DNA of 33,451 nucleotides from an uncultured Collinsella sp. (GTDB lineage: Bacteria; Actinomycetota; Coriobacteriia; Coriobacteriales; Coriobacteriaceae), in contig UQIG01000024.1 in the NCBI GenBank assembly GCA_900541135.1, positions 1 through 33,451 of the forward strand, given 5' to 3'. Below are positions 16,499 to 25,084 of this stretch, one piece after another. The notes under the pieces are model-generated. The model was not told the origin of the DNA. It ran no database searches and worked only from the letters and a program-made list of their open reading frames with translations. The position numbers and the translations under genes are program-made. Within the stretch, counting starts at the first letter, position 1, and each line of letters starts with the position of its first letter.

Positions 16499-19400
16499 AT
16501 GACGCAGGGGACGTTTGTGCAGGCGCTTCGCAAAGAGGCGGCGCTGAGCGGCACCTTTATGAAGGGGCGTTCGCTCATGCTCAACGGCGCCGTGCTGTCG
16601 ATCGAGGACAGCGGCTCGCGCTTCTCCAAAAACGTGACGGTTGAGGGCACGGTGCGCGGCTCGCGCGGCGACCTGTACAAGACGCACGTGGCGCTCGACA
16701 TGGACGAGCACGAGGTGATCGACTACGACTGCGATTGCCCCGCCGCTTATCGCTACCCCGGCATGTGCAAGCACGCCATCGCCACGGCCCTTGCGTACCT
16801 GGACGCAAGCGGCACCGAGCCCGTCGAGGGCCTGCGCACGCCGGTCCGCACGTTTACGGCGGCGCCCAAGCAAGTCGCGCGTCCCGCGTCCGCTGCACCG
16901 GCGGTCAACCCTAACTTTCCCTTCCCGGCGCCCGTCCCCACGAGCCCGAGCCTCATGAAGGCGCTCTCCGATCTTTCGGACGCGCGCATGGATAAGCTGG
17001 CGAGCATGCGCCGCAAGCTCGCCGGCACTGTCGACCCCGATGCCCCCAAGGCGGTATTGGAGCCCTCGCTGGTGCCGTACTACAATCCGCTGTTCGCCGA
17101 CCGCTTTGGCTGGGCGCTCGAGCTTCGCATCCGCTGCGGCTCGGTGTCCTACGTGGTCAAGGACATCGACGGTATGGCCGCCGCCTACGTGCGCGGCGGC
17201 ACGTTCTCGTACGGCAAGAAGCTCACATTTCTCCATGCGCCCGAAGCCTTCGACGAGGTTTCGGTGCGCCTGCTCGACCTTGTTGTGGCAACGGTTGTGT
17301 ATCTGAGCGACATCACAAGCTCGCGTTCGGCGTCGTACGATTTTGCACGCAGCGGCTTTGTCGCCGAGCGCCAGCTGCCGCTGTCCGAGCATGACATCGT
17401 ATACATGCTGGACTTGCTGCGTGGCCGGACCATTTCCTTTGAGCCCGCCTGGTCGCGGGGAACGACGACGCATCGTTCCTACGAGGTGGCGGTTGAGTTG
17501 TCGCCGGTGGGGGAGGACGAGGCCTCGGCAAAACAACCGCCGCTCCTTGCCGCCAAGATCGCGCCGGCGGCAGGTGGCAGCTACGACCTGCGCCTGCCCG
17601 CCGATATGTACTGCTTTGCCTCGGGCGACGTTGCCTATCTGGTCGACACGCACCGCGCGCGCCGCGCCGATGAAGCGTTTGCCCGGCATGCCGCACCGTT
17701 TCTGTCGCGTCTGCTGCCTTGTCGCACGCCGGTCCATATCGCCGCCGAGCAGGTGGGCGAATTCTGTCGCATGGCACTGCCCGTGCTGCGCGAATGCACT
17801 GACCTCACCGCGCCCGCCGTGCTCGACACCGTGGCGCCCGAGCCGAGCTTTGCCATGGCAATCGGTGTCGACGACGGGCTTGTGACCTGCAAAATTACGG
17901 TTACCTACGGCGACTGGTCGGCAGACCTCTTTAGCTTGGGTGCTCCGGGCAGCCCCTTCGAAGAGCAGCGCCCCGGCGTGCCGCCGCGCGACGAGGTGGC
18001 GGAGTTTCGCGTTATGGACACGGCGGCCCTGTATTTCGACTTTTACGAGGGCGGTCTGGCGTTTGAGGAACGCGACGACGAGAGCCTGTTCCACTTGCTG
18101 ACCGAGGGCCTGTCTGCCCTGTCCGAGCTGGGCGAGGTCATGCTCAGCGACCGCCTGCGCCAGATCTCGGTCCGCCCTGCACCCAAGCTTTCGGTGCGCG
18201 CGACTGTCAAGAGCAACCTGCTCGACGTCGAACTGGGCGCGAGCGGTCTTTCGGCGGCAGACCTTGCCATCTACCTCGACTCCTACAAGCGCCACCAGAC
18301 GTTTGCGCGTCTCACGTCGGGTGACATCATTCGCCTAGACGAGGGTGCCCGCGCCGCGTTTGGTCTTGCCGAGGACCTGGGCGTCGAAGCCGTCGATCTG
18401 CTCGACGGCGTGTCGCTTCCCGCGTCGAGTACCCTGTTCGTCGACAGCATGCTTGCGCACACACCCGCGCTCGAAGCCGATCGCGACGCTGCATTCCGTC
18501 GCACCGTCGAGCGCTTGGATACGCTCGGCAAGATGGACTTTACGGTGCCGGTCTCGCTCAAGGCCACACTGCGCGGCTATCAGGTCGACGGCTACCAGTG
18601 GCTTGGCTCGCTCGAGCACCTGGGCCTCGGCGGCATCTTGGCCGACGACATGGGCCTGGGCAAAACGCTGCAGATGATTGCGCACATTCTGGCGCGCGTG
18701 GAGGCGGGGGACGCCAAGCCCACGCTCGTGGTATGTCCTGCGTCGCTTGTGTACAACTGGACCGCCGAGCTGGAGCGCTTTGCGCCTTCGCTCGACGTGT
18801 GCGCCATTGTGGGCGCCAAGGCGCAGCGCCGCGTGCAGATAGCCGGCGTGGCCGAGCATAACGTGGTCGTGACGTCGTATGACCTCATGCGCCGCGATAT
18901 CGACGAGTATGCCGAGCAGGACTTTGCCCGCGTTGTGCTCGACGAGGCCCAGTACATTAAAAACCCGCTCACGCAGGTAGCGCGCGCTGCCAAGCGCCTG
19001 CCGGCCGGTGTGCGCTTTGCCCTGACGGGCACGCCGATCGAAAACCGCTTGTCCGAGCTCTGGAGCATCTTCGACTTTTTGATGCCGGGCCTGCTTGGCA
19101 CGCGCGAGTCGTTTGCCAAGCGCTTCGAAAGCCCGGTCGAGCACGCCGAGGGTGACAGCGCCGCTCGCCTGCAGGCGCTCGTGTCGCCGTTTGTGCTGCG
19201 CCGTGTTAAGGAAGACGTGGTTGCCGACCTGCCCGAAAAGATCGAGGACACCGTCATGGCACAGCTCACCGGCGAGCAGCGCAAGCTCTACCTGGCCAAC
19301 CAGGACCGCATCGCCCAGCAGGTGCAGCACCGCGAGGCATCCGAGTTTAAGAAAGACAAGCTCAAGGTGCTCGCCGAGCTCACCAAGCTGCGCCAGATCT

Positions 19401-19963
19401 GCTGCGACCCGCATCTGCACTACGAGGACTACAAGGCGGGGAGCGCCAAACTCGACACTTGCATGGAGCTCGTGCACGGTGCGCTCGACGGCGGGCACCA
19501 CATTCTGCTGTTCAGCCAGTTCACGGGCATGCTCGATATCATTGGCAAGCGCCTGGCCAAGGAGGACATCGGCTTTCTTAAGCTCACGGGCGCTTCGTCT
19601 AAGGAGAGCCGCGCCAAGATGGTCGCGCAGTTCCAAGCGGGCGAGGTTCCGGTCTTTTTGATTTCGCTCAAGGCGGGCGGCGTGGGCCTTAACCTGACGG
19701 CTGCCGACGTGGTCATCCACTACGACCCGTGGTGGAACGTGGCGGCGCAGGACCAAGCAACTGACCGTGCACACCGTATTGGCCAGCAACATACCGTGAC
19801 CGTGTACAAGCTCATCGCCAAGGACACGATCGAGGAACGCATTATGCAGATGCAGGAGTCCAAGCGCGACCTGGTCAACAGCGTGCTCGGCGGCGACGGC
19901 ATCTCGTCGGCACTGTTCACGCGCGAGGATGTTCTGGCGCTGCTCGGCGGCGACGGGCGCTAG
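16499..19963 (+). CDS. SWIM zinc-finger SNF2 family DNA helicase/translocase
   Basis: A Swi2/Snf2 ATPase of 1154 residues that probably translocates on duplex DNA to remodel protein-DNA complexes. An N-terminal SWIM zinc finger (C-x-C-x9-C-x-H: Cys78, Cys80, Cys90, His92) is followed by a long bacterial SNF2-associated region (to about 660). The ATPase lobes carry ADDMGLGKTLQ (about 713-723), LDEAQYIKN (about 814), ALTGTPIENRLSELW (about 842), LLFSQFTGML (about 1001) and QATDRAHRIGQ (about 1087). GGAGG lies 5 nt before ATG 16499. A longer in-frame start at 16400 would run through the inverted repeat and is rejected. Close to dnaE and recombination genes, a role in replication or repair fits, but the substrate is unknown. 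RapA-like proteins lack the SWIM finger. Confidence 0.9.
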   Translation: MTQGTFVQALRKEAALSGTFMKGRSLMLNGAVLSIEDSGSRFSKNVTVEGTVRGSRGDLYKTHVALDMDEHEVIDYDCDCPAAYRYPGMCKHAIATALAYLDASGTEPVEGLRTPVRTFTAAPKQVARPASAAPAVNPNFPFPAPVPTSPSLMKALSDLSDARMDKLASMRRKLAGTVDPDAPKAVLEPSLVPYYNPLFADRFGWALELRIRCGSVSYVVKDIDGMAAAYVRGGTFSYGKKLTFLHAPEAFDEVSVRLLDLVVATVVYLSDITSSRSASYDFARSGFVAERQLPLSEHDIVYMLDLLRGRTISFEPAWSRGTTTHRSYEVAVELSPVGEDEASAKQPPLLAAKIAPAAGGSYDLRLPADMYCFASGDVAYLVDTHRARRADEAFARHAAPFLSRLLPCRTPVHIAAEQVGEFCRMALPVLRECTDLTAPAVLDTVAPEPSFAMAIGVDDGLVTCKITVTYGDWSADLFSLGAPGSPFEEQRPGVPPRDEVAEFRVMDTAALYFDFYEGGLAFEERDDESLFHLLTEGLSALSELGEVMLSDRLRQISVRPAPKLSVRATVKSNLLDVELGASGLSAADLAIYLDSYKRHQTFARLTSGDIIRLDEGARAAFGLAEDLGVEAVDLLDGVSLPASSTLFVDSMLAHTPALEADRDAAFRRTVERLDTLGKMDFTVPVSLKATLRGYQVDGYQWLGSLEHLGLGGILADDMGLGKTLQMIAHILARVEAGDAKPTLVVCPASLVYNWTAELERFAPSLDVCAIVGAKAQRRVQIAGVAEHNVVVTSYDLMRRDIDEYAEQDFARVVLDEAQYIKNPLTQVARAAKRLPAGVRFALTGTPIENRLSELWSIFDFLMPGLLGTRESFAKRFESPVEHAEGDSAARLQALVSPFVLRRVKEDVVADLPEKIEDTVMAQLTGEQRKLYLANQDRIAQQVQHREASEFKKDKLKVLAELTKLRQICCDPHLHYEDYKAGSAKLDTCMELVHGALDGGHHILLFSQFTGMLDIIGKRLAKEDIGFLKLTGASSKESRAKMVAQFQAGEVPVFLISLKAGGVGLNLTAADVVIHYDPWWNVAAQDQATDRAHRIGQQHTVTVYKLIAKDTIEERIMQMQESKRDLVNSVLGGDGISSALFTREDVLALLGGDGR

Positions 19964-20128
19964 CCGCGCGCGGGGTGGGACTGCTGGAGTGGGTAGGACG
20001 GTCGACGCATTTTGGCCCGACCGCTTGCCTGATCCGTTATGTGTTCATTTGCAATGCCGTGGATGGTTTGTCTGCCTTTGGGCATAAGAACCATCAAGAA
20101 CATTGGCACATCAGCAAAGGAGAACATC

Positions 20129-20491
20129 ATGGCGAAATTCTTTAAGGACCCCGACGGCAAGCTCATCGCCGCCCTTGGCGACGACGTTGCGACCCCTGCC
20201 GGTTGCACGGAACTGACTGCAAACACTGAGGACGCGGCGCACGAGAAGCACGTGCCTGTTGTCGAGACCGAGCGTGATGGTCACGTGATTCGCGCACGCG
20301 TTGGCTCGGTCGAGCACCCCAGCCTGCCCGAGCACTACATTGAGTGGATCGCCCTTGAGGCCGAGGGCCGCTTAGAGGTTCATTACCTTGAGCCCGGCAT
20401 GAAACCCGCGACGTTTTTCGCGGGCGGCTCCAAGACCGGTACCGTCTATGCCTACTGCAACCTGCACGGGCTGTGGTCCGCGACATTCTAG
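20129..20491 (+). CDS. Desulfoferrodoxin/superoxide reductase-type protein with a degenerate N-terminus
   Basis: Likely reduces superoxide to hydrogen peroxide at a non-haem iron centre, an oxygen defence used by anaerobes. All five ligands of the SOR centre are present in the right order and spacing: His41 (in EKHVP, which also keeps the Glu-Lys pair that controls catalysis), His63, His69, and Cys110 and His113 in CNLHG. The 120-residue length matches a desulforedoxin-plus-SOR layout, but the first 38 residues lack the CxxC and CC of a desulforedoxin domain (only Cys26 is present), so the second iron site is absent. An AAGGAG ribosome site lies 6 nt before ATG 20129; an upstream in-frame start is not supported. 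It appears to be transcribed alone. Confidence 0.9.
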   Translation: MAKFFKDPDGKLIAALGDDVATPAGCTELTANTEDAAHEKHVPVVETERDGHVIRARVGSVEHPSLPEHYIEWIALEAEGRLEVHYLEPGMKPATFFAGGSKTGTVYAYCNLHGLWSATF

Positions 20492-20536
20492 GAGCGCGCC
20501 CCCGCTCGGGGTATCATAGCTAGCATATGCACATGC

Positions 20537-20569
20537 AAGCGCCGACTGCATTATGCGGCCGGCGCTTTT
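20537..20569 (+). terminator. Terminator-like hairpin in the leader of the NAD-synthetase-like gene
   Basis: A perfect 8-bp stem (20537-20544 with 20560-20567), possibly extended by an inner GCAT/ATGC pairing, runs into TTTT (20566-20569). It can end the superoxide-reductase transcript, whose stop is 46 nt upstream. A -10-like TATCAT at 20512-20517 lies before the hairpin and the next start codon is only 40 nt after it, so it could instead be an attenuator of the downstream gene. Confidence 0.6.
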
Positions 20570-20608
20570 ACTACGATTTCGATGGTTTACGACGGAAAGG
20601 GCTGAGCC

Positions 20609-22594
20609 ATGAAGCTCGCGCTTGCACAGATCGATATGCGCCTGGGTGATATTGAGGGCATTTGCGGCCGCATCGAGGACCAGGCTCGTCTGGCCCGCGA
20701 GCGCGGAGCGCGCGTGCTGTGCGTTCCGGCTCCGCTCTTTATGGGCGCCGTGCCCGGTGGCCTGGTGGGCGCTGCCGACTTTGAGCACGACATGCTTGCC
20801 GGCTTGACTGGTGTCGCCGAGCGTATCCAGGAGCTTGACATGATCTGCATCGTGCCCGCGGCGGTTTCGTTTGAGGGCCAGCCGCTGCTCGACTACATGA
20901 TGCTCAAGGACGGTCATGTGGTGCCGGCGCGTTCGAGCATTGCCTTGCAGCGTGGCAAGAACAACGACACACGTTGGGCGCCGCCGGTGTTCGACGTGGA
21001 CGGCGTGCGCATCGCCGTGATTTTTGACTTGGACCGCGAGCTCGAGATGTTGCCGACCGGCGTCGACCTCATCGCGTATTTCCAATTCAACGCGTTTGAC
21101 ATGACCGACCGCGAGACTGCCGCCATTGCCGCCGTTCGCAGCGGCGCCTACCGCAAGATCGCATCCAAGCGCAGCGTGTGGTTTGCCTGCATGGCGCCGG
21201 TCGGTGCCTATGACGAGTCGGTGTATACCGGCGGTTCGTTTGTGCTCGACGACTGCGGTCGCGTGGTGGCCCAGGCGCCGTGTTTTGAGGAGAGCCTGCT
21301 GGTTCAGGAGATTCAGCGTGGCGTGATGCTCGATGCCCTGGAAGATCACGAACTGCCCGAGTTCCGTTCCGAGGAGTGGCTGTGGCAGGCGCTGGTGCTC
21401 GCCGTGCGCGACAACGCCCGAGCTCACGGTGCTTCGCGTGCTGTGGTGGCACTCGAGGGTGACTTGCCGTCGTCCCTGCTGGCGGCGCTGGCCGTCGACG
21501 CTCTGGGCCCGCGCAATGTGATTGGCCTGGTGCTGGGGCGCAACCGTATCTTTACGCCGGCGCAGGAAGAGGCCGAGGCTGCCCGCTGTGCCGCCGTCCG
21601 CGCCATCGCCGAGCGTTTGCACATTCGCACCGTCGAGCGCGATGCACCGGATGCGGCGCGTGTGCTCGATCGCGACGTGTCGGCGGGCGATGCCGAGCGT
21701 CTGCGCTCGCGCACGCTGGGCCTCATGTTGGAGGACACGGCGCTCGAGCTGGGTGCGATGGCGCTGAGCCCGCTGTCCAAAACCGAGTACGCGCTGGCGG
21801 CGCCGGCGCTTTGCGGCGGCTACCAGGGCGATTATGCGCCCTTTGGTGACGTATACCTGTCGACGCTTGAGTTTGTGGCGCGTGTGCGCAACCGCACGTC
21901 TGCCGTGGTGCCCCAAGAGCTCGTGACGCTCAACGCGGTGGAAGATTGTATGGAGCGAGTGCTGGCGCAGGCGCTCTCGACGCTCGACGGTCCGGTCGAT
22001 ATGCTCGACCGCGCGGCGCAGCTGCTCGGCGGGCTTGAGCCGGGTGAGGTCGATGGGGCGCTCGAGGCGCACGTGGACCGCAATCGATTTTTCGACGACA
22101 TCCCGATGGCCGCTGGCAAGCCTGAGACCTGCTCGCTGCTGCTGATGCTCGTTCGACAGGGTGAAGCTGCCCGCCGCATGTTGCCGATGGCGCCGATCGT
22201 CTCGGCCCGTTCGTTTGCCGAGCGTGCCTGGCCGTACATGCTCGCGTGGTCCGACCTGGGGCTTAACGGCAAGGAGCGTATGACGGTCGATTCACTGGCG
22301 CGCGCCGAGGTGCGCCGTTTTGCCGACGAGGATACGAGCGAGCGCGTGCGAAACGAGATGATGGGCGTGCTGGGCGAGCTACTGGGTATTTCGCCCGAGC
22401 AGATGGAGGAGCTGCGCTCTGAGGATGGCCAACGTCGTCTGCATGAGGGTATGAAAAAGTTCGAGGGCGAGGTTCAGGACGCCATCGATAAGATGATGGG
22501 CGGTCAGGGCGGCTCGCAAGGTAGTCCCCAGGGTGGCCCGATGCCGCATCCGCCGGTTGATCCCCGACAGTTCCCATTCTTCTCGCAGAACTAA
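20609..22594 (+). CDS. Catalytically degenerate paralogue of glutamine-dependent NAD+ synthetase
   Basis: A 661-residue protein that aligns along its length with two-domain NadE (nitrilase-type glutaminase plus NAD synthetase). The nitrilase fold is clear from the MKLALAQIDMRLGDIEG start and GGSFVLDDCGRVVAQAPCFEE. But the Glu-Lys-Cys triad is gone: the Glu of FPEL is Ala41 (VPAPL), the Lys is Ser110 (ARSSIAL), and the Cys of ICED is Phe139 (VIFDL). In the synthetase half the ATP-binding SGGIDS reads EGDLPS (284-289), while the NKxE-like segment SKTEYALAAPALCGGYQGD (390-408) is kept. About 100 extra C-terminal residues end in a Gly/Gln/Pro-rich tail. GGAAAGGG precedes the ATG. The frame is open and clean, so this is a maintained gene, not a pseudogene. 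A regulatory or scaffold role is inference; ruvC follows. Confidence 0.75.
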   Translation: MKLALAQIDMRLGDIEGICGRIEDQARLARERGARVLCVPAPLFMGAVPGGLVGAADFEHDMLAGLTGVAERIQELDMICIVPAAVSFEGQPLLDYMMLKDGHVVPARSSIALQRGKNNDTRWAPPVFDVDGVRIAVIFDLDRELEMLPTGVDLIAYFQFNAFDMTDRETAAIAAVRSGAYRKIASKRSVWFACMAPVGAYDESVYTGGSFVLDDCGRVVAQAPCFEESLLVQEIQRGVMLDALEDHELPEFRSEEWLWQALVLAVRDNARAHGASRAVVALEGDLPSSLLAALAVDALGPRNVIGLVLGRNRIFTPAQEEAEAARCAAVRAIAERLHIRTVERDAPDAARVLDRDVSAGDAERLRSRTLGLMLEDTALELGAMALSPLSKTEYALAAPALCGGYQGDYAPFGDVYLSTLEFVARVRNRTSAVVPQELVTLNAVEDCMERVLAQALSTLDGPVDMLDRAAQLLGGLEPGEVDGALEAHVDRNRFFDDIPMAAGKPETCSLLLMLVRQGEAARRMLPMAPIVSARSFAERAWPYMLAWSDLGLNGKERMTVDSLARAEVRRFADEDTSERVRNEMMGVLGELLGISPEQMEELRSEDGQRRLHEGMKKFEGEVQDAIDKMMGGQGGSQGSPQGGPMPHPPVDPRQFPFFSQN

Positions 22595-22597
22595 ACT

Positions 22598-22622
22598 GGG
22601 GATGGGATTCGCTCCCAGCCCC
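22598..22622. terminator. Hairpin after the NAD-synthetase-like gene
   Basis: GGGG-A-TGGGA pairs with TCCCA-G-CCCC across a 5-nt loop, 3 nt after the stop codon. The stem is strong but no T-run follows on either strand, so it may mark the mRNA 3' end by a route other than classical intrinsic termination. Confidence 0.4.
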
Positions 22623-22653
22623 GATACTTCAACTAAGCATCTTGGCCCCATTG

Positions 22654-22662
22654 TGTTATTCT
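22654..22662 (+). promoter_or_regulatory. Extended -10 promoter of ruvCAB
   Basis: TGT directly followed by TATTCT gives an extended -10 element. No -35 is recognisable at standard spacing. Transcription would start near 22669, about 60 nt before the ruvC start. Confidence 0.45.
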
Positions 22663-22731
22663 AGAACAGACGTTCGTGAATGATGCGCGGGGCCTTGTCT
22701 TGCGTTGTGCTTGTGGCGAGGGGAGGTTGGC

Positions 22732-23253
22732 TTGGTTATCTTGGGCATTGACCCCGGTTTGGCCCATACGGGTTGGGGGATTATCGAGGAGCGGCGTGGC
22801 GAGGTTCGCTGCCGTGCCTATGGCTGCATCGAGACCAGTGCAGGAAGTCCGCTCGCGGTGCGCCTGTCGCATATCGCCCGCGACCTCAAGGGTGTCGTGG
22901 AGCGCTACCGCCCCGATACCGCTGCTATCGAGAGCATTTACTTTGGCGCCAACGTTCGCTCGGCCATCCCTACGGCCCATGCCCGCGGTGCTGCACTCGT
23001 GGCGCTTTCGGAATGCGCGCTCGAGATTGGCGAGTACACGCCCATGCAGATCAAACAGGCTGTTGTGGGCACCGGCGCCGCGGACAAACGGCAGGTCGCC
23101 TACATGGTGCGCACGCTCACGCAGCTCGACCACGACCCGCATCCCGACCATGCCGCCGATGCCCTGGCCTGCGCCATCTGCCACGTAAACCTCAGCCGCA
23201 CCCGCGCCCTCACCGGTGGCGAGTTCTATCAACAGAGAGGAACCGGATACTGA
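22732..23253 (+). CDS. ruvC: Holliday junction resolvase RuvC
   Basis: Dimeric endonuclease that cuts Holliday junctions symmetrically at the end of recombination. The RNase H-like fold and its four acidic residues are visible: Asp7 in LGIDPG, Glu67 in AIESIY, and Asp139 and Asp143 in PDHAADAL. I chose the TTG at 22732 (MVILGIDPG) because GGGAGG lies 5 nt upstream and the resulting 173 residues match the family; a TTG at 22705 in the same frame would add nine unconserved residues. The stop overlaps the ruvA start (TGATG), so the ruv genes are translationally coupled. Confidence 0.95.
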   Translation: MVILGIDPGLAHTGWGIIEERRGEVRCRAYGCIETSAGSPLAVRLSHIARDLKGVVERYRPDTAAIESIYFGANVRSAIPTAHARGAALVALSECALEIGEYTPMQIKQAVVGTGAADKRQVAYMVRTLTQLDHDPHPDHAADALACAICHVNLSRTRALTGGEFYQQRGTGY

Positions 23254-23873
23254 TGATTTCCCAGCTCCATGGAACGCTTGTCGAGGCCACGATGAGCTCT
23301 GCTGTCGTCGATGTGTCGGGCGTTGGCTTTGAGCTCGGCATCTCGGGCAGCACTGCGGCCACGTTGCCGACGCCCGGCGGCGAGGTTCGCCTCTACACGC
23401 GTATGCAGGTGCGCGAGGACGCCATGACACTTTTCGGTTTTTCCTCCAAGGATGAGCGCACGATGTTCGATCGGCTCGTGTCCGTCTCGGGCGTTGGCCC
23501 GCGCTTGGCGCTCGCCGTGCTTTCCACCTATACCGTGGGGCAGCTGTATTCGCTGGTGATGGCCGAGGACGACAAGGGCATGGCCAAGGTGCCCGGTGTG
23601 GGCAAAAAGACAGCTCAGCGCCTGATCCTGGAACTCAAGAGCACCTTTGCCAAGGATAAGGGCTTTGTGCCGGTCGACGTGATTCCCGGCCAGGTTGCGA
23701 TGCCCGTGCCCGCTGCCGCTCCCTCGGCCATCGATGATGCCCGTGCGGCACTCCTTTCCATGGGCTTTAGCCCGCAGGAGACCGATGTTGCCCTGAGCGG
23801 GTATGATGGGCAGAATATGCGTGTCGAGGATCTGCTCGGCGCGGCGCTTAAGCGACTCGGAATGGATGCGTGA
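23253..23873 (+). CDS. ruvA: Holliday junction branch migration protein RuvA
   Basis: Tetrameric junction-binding subunit that positions RuvB rings for branch migration. The 206-residue protein has the N-terminal OB fold (MISQLHGTLVEAT, YTRMQVREDAMTLFGF), the two helix-hairpin-helix motifs (VSGVGPRLALAVLS about 78-91, VPGVGKKTAQRLILEL about 113-128), a flexible linker rich in Pro and Ala (about 143-158), and the RuvB-binding domain III (DDARAALLSMGFSPQETDVAL). ATG 23253 overlaps the ruvC stop. A longer frame running back to 22773 is a chance extension inside ruvC and is rejected. GAGAGGA lies about 12 nt upstream. Confidence 0.96.
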   Translation: MISQLHGTLVEATMSSAVVDVSGVGFELGISGSTAATLPTPGGEVRLYTRMQVREDAMTLFGFSSKDERTMFDRLVSVSGVGPRLALAVLSTYTVGQLYSLVMAEDDKGMAKVPGVGKKTAQRLILELKSTFAKDKGFVPVDVIPGQVAMPVPAAAPSAIDDARAALLSMGFSPQETDVALSGYDGQNMRVEDLLGAALKRLGMDA

Positions 23874-24940
23874 TGTGGGAAGCCGATGACTCTCAGGACC
23901 TGTGGGCGACGCCCGGCAACTCGCCGGCGGCATCCATGGCGCACGGCGAGCGCATGGTGGGCTCGGAGCTAACGCCCGAAGACCTCGATGTCGACCGCAC
24001 TTTGCGCCCCCAGCGCCTGGACGATTACTGCGGCCAGGAGCACATCAAGCAGAGCCTGCGCGTGTTGATCGAAGCGGCGCAGAGCCGTGGCGAGACGCTC
24101 GACCACGTGATTTTCTCGGGCCCTCCGGGCCTGGGCAAGACAACACTGGCCACCGTTATCGCCAACGAGCTGGGCGCTCAGATCAAGACCACGAGTGGCC
24201 CTGCCATCGCGCGCACGGGTGACCTGGCGGCCATCCTTACTAACTTGCAGCCGGGTGATGTGCTGTTTATCGATGAGATCCACCGCCTCAACCGTTCGGT
24301 CGAGGAGGTCCTGTACCCCGCGATGGAGGACTTTGCGCTCGATATCGTGATTGGCAAGGGTCCGGCGGCTCGTTCGATTCGCTTGGATATCCCCAAGTTT
24401 ACGCTGGTGGCGGCGACGACCCGCTCGGGCATGTTGACCGGCCCGCTGCGCGACCGCTTTGGCATTTCATATCGCCTGGATTACTACACGGTCGAGGAGC
24501 TCGCGCAGATTGTGACGCGCTCGGCGACCATTCTGGGCGTGACGATCGACCATCCCAGTGCACTCGAGATCGGCTCGCGTTCGCGCGGCACGCCACGTCT
24601 TGCCAACCGCCTGCTCAAGCGCGTGCGCGATTACGCACAGGTGCGCGGCAACGGCCCCATCGAGCTCGATATCTGCCGCCAGGCGCTCGAGTTCTTCGAG
24701 ATCGACGAGCTCGGGCTGGACTGGATGGATATTCGCATTTTGGAGACGCTCGCTAAGACGTTCTCCGGTCGTGCCGTGGGACTTACGACCCTTGCCAGCG
24801 CGGTGGGCGAGGACCCGGGCACGCTCGAGGATGTCTATGAGCCCTACCTGTTGCAGTGCGGGTTGATGATTCGCACGCCCCAGGGCCGTCAGGCAACCCT
24901 TCGCACCTTTGAGCACCTGGGGATTGAACCTACCGTTTAG
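23873..24940 (+). CDS. ruvB: Holliday junction branch migration ATPase RuvB
   Basis: Hexameric AAA+ motor that drives branch migration with RuvA. The 355-residue protein has Walker A GPPGLGKTT (83-91), Walker B LFIDEIH (131-137), the sensor region ATTRSGMLTGPLRDRFG (about 176-192), and the C-terminal winged helix (GLDWMDIRILETL to the end). The first 30 or so residues, before the conserved LTPEDLDVDRTLRPQRLDDYCGQ, are longer than usual and low in conservation. ATG 23873 overlaps the ruvA stop (TGATG). A GTG 3 nt earlier is an alternative. No queA or tgt follows; the next gene is fhs with its own promoter. Confidence 0.97.
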   Translation: MWEADDSQDLWATPGNSPAASMAHGERMVGSELTPEDLDVDRTLRPQRLDDYCGQEHIKQSLRVLIEAAQSRGETLDHVIFSGPPGLGKTTLATVIANELGAQIKTTSGPAIARTGDLAAILTNLQPGDVLFIDEIHRLNRSVEEVLYPAMEDFALDIVIGKGPAARSIRLDIPKFTLVAATTRSGMLTGPLRDRFGISYRLDYYTVEELAQIVTRSATILGVTIDHPSALEIGSRSRGTPRLANRLLKRVRDYAQVRGNGPIELDICRQALEFFEIDELGLDWMDIRILETLAKTFSGRAVGLTTLASAVGEDPGTLEDVYEPYLLQCGLMIRTPQGRQATLRTFEHLGIEPTV

Positions 24941-25016
24941 GGCGCTTTGTTTTGGCGAGCTGTTGGGCTATCGCTGGGCATCGGGTAAACATATCGCCGT
25001 TCATCGGTTGCGGGTG

Positions 25017-25044
25017 TTTTACTATTGCGCGCCCGTGCTATGCT
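25017..25044 (+). promoter_or_regulatory. Extended -10 promoter of fhs
   Basis: TGC precedes TATGCT (25039-25044), forming an extended -10; a weak -35-like TTTTAC (25017-25022) lies 16 bp upstream. The leader would be about 35 nt. Confidence 0.5.
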
Positions 25045-25084
25045 GAATTGGTCTTTTTCTCATTCGGTAACGAAAGGACCGCCC

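Noticed and set aside
22773..23252. Long N-terminal extension of ruvA inside ruvC
   Set aside because: RuvA's conserved start is MISQLHG at 23253, overlapping the ruvC stop. The extension is the out-of-frame shadow of ruvC.
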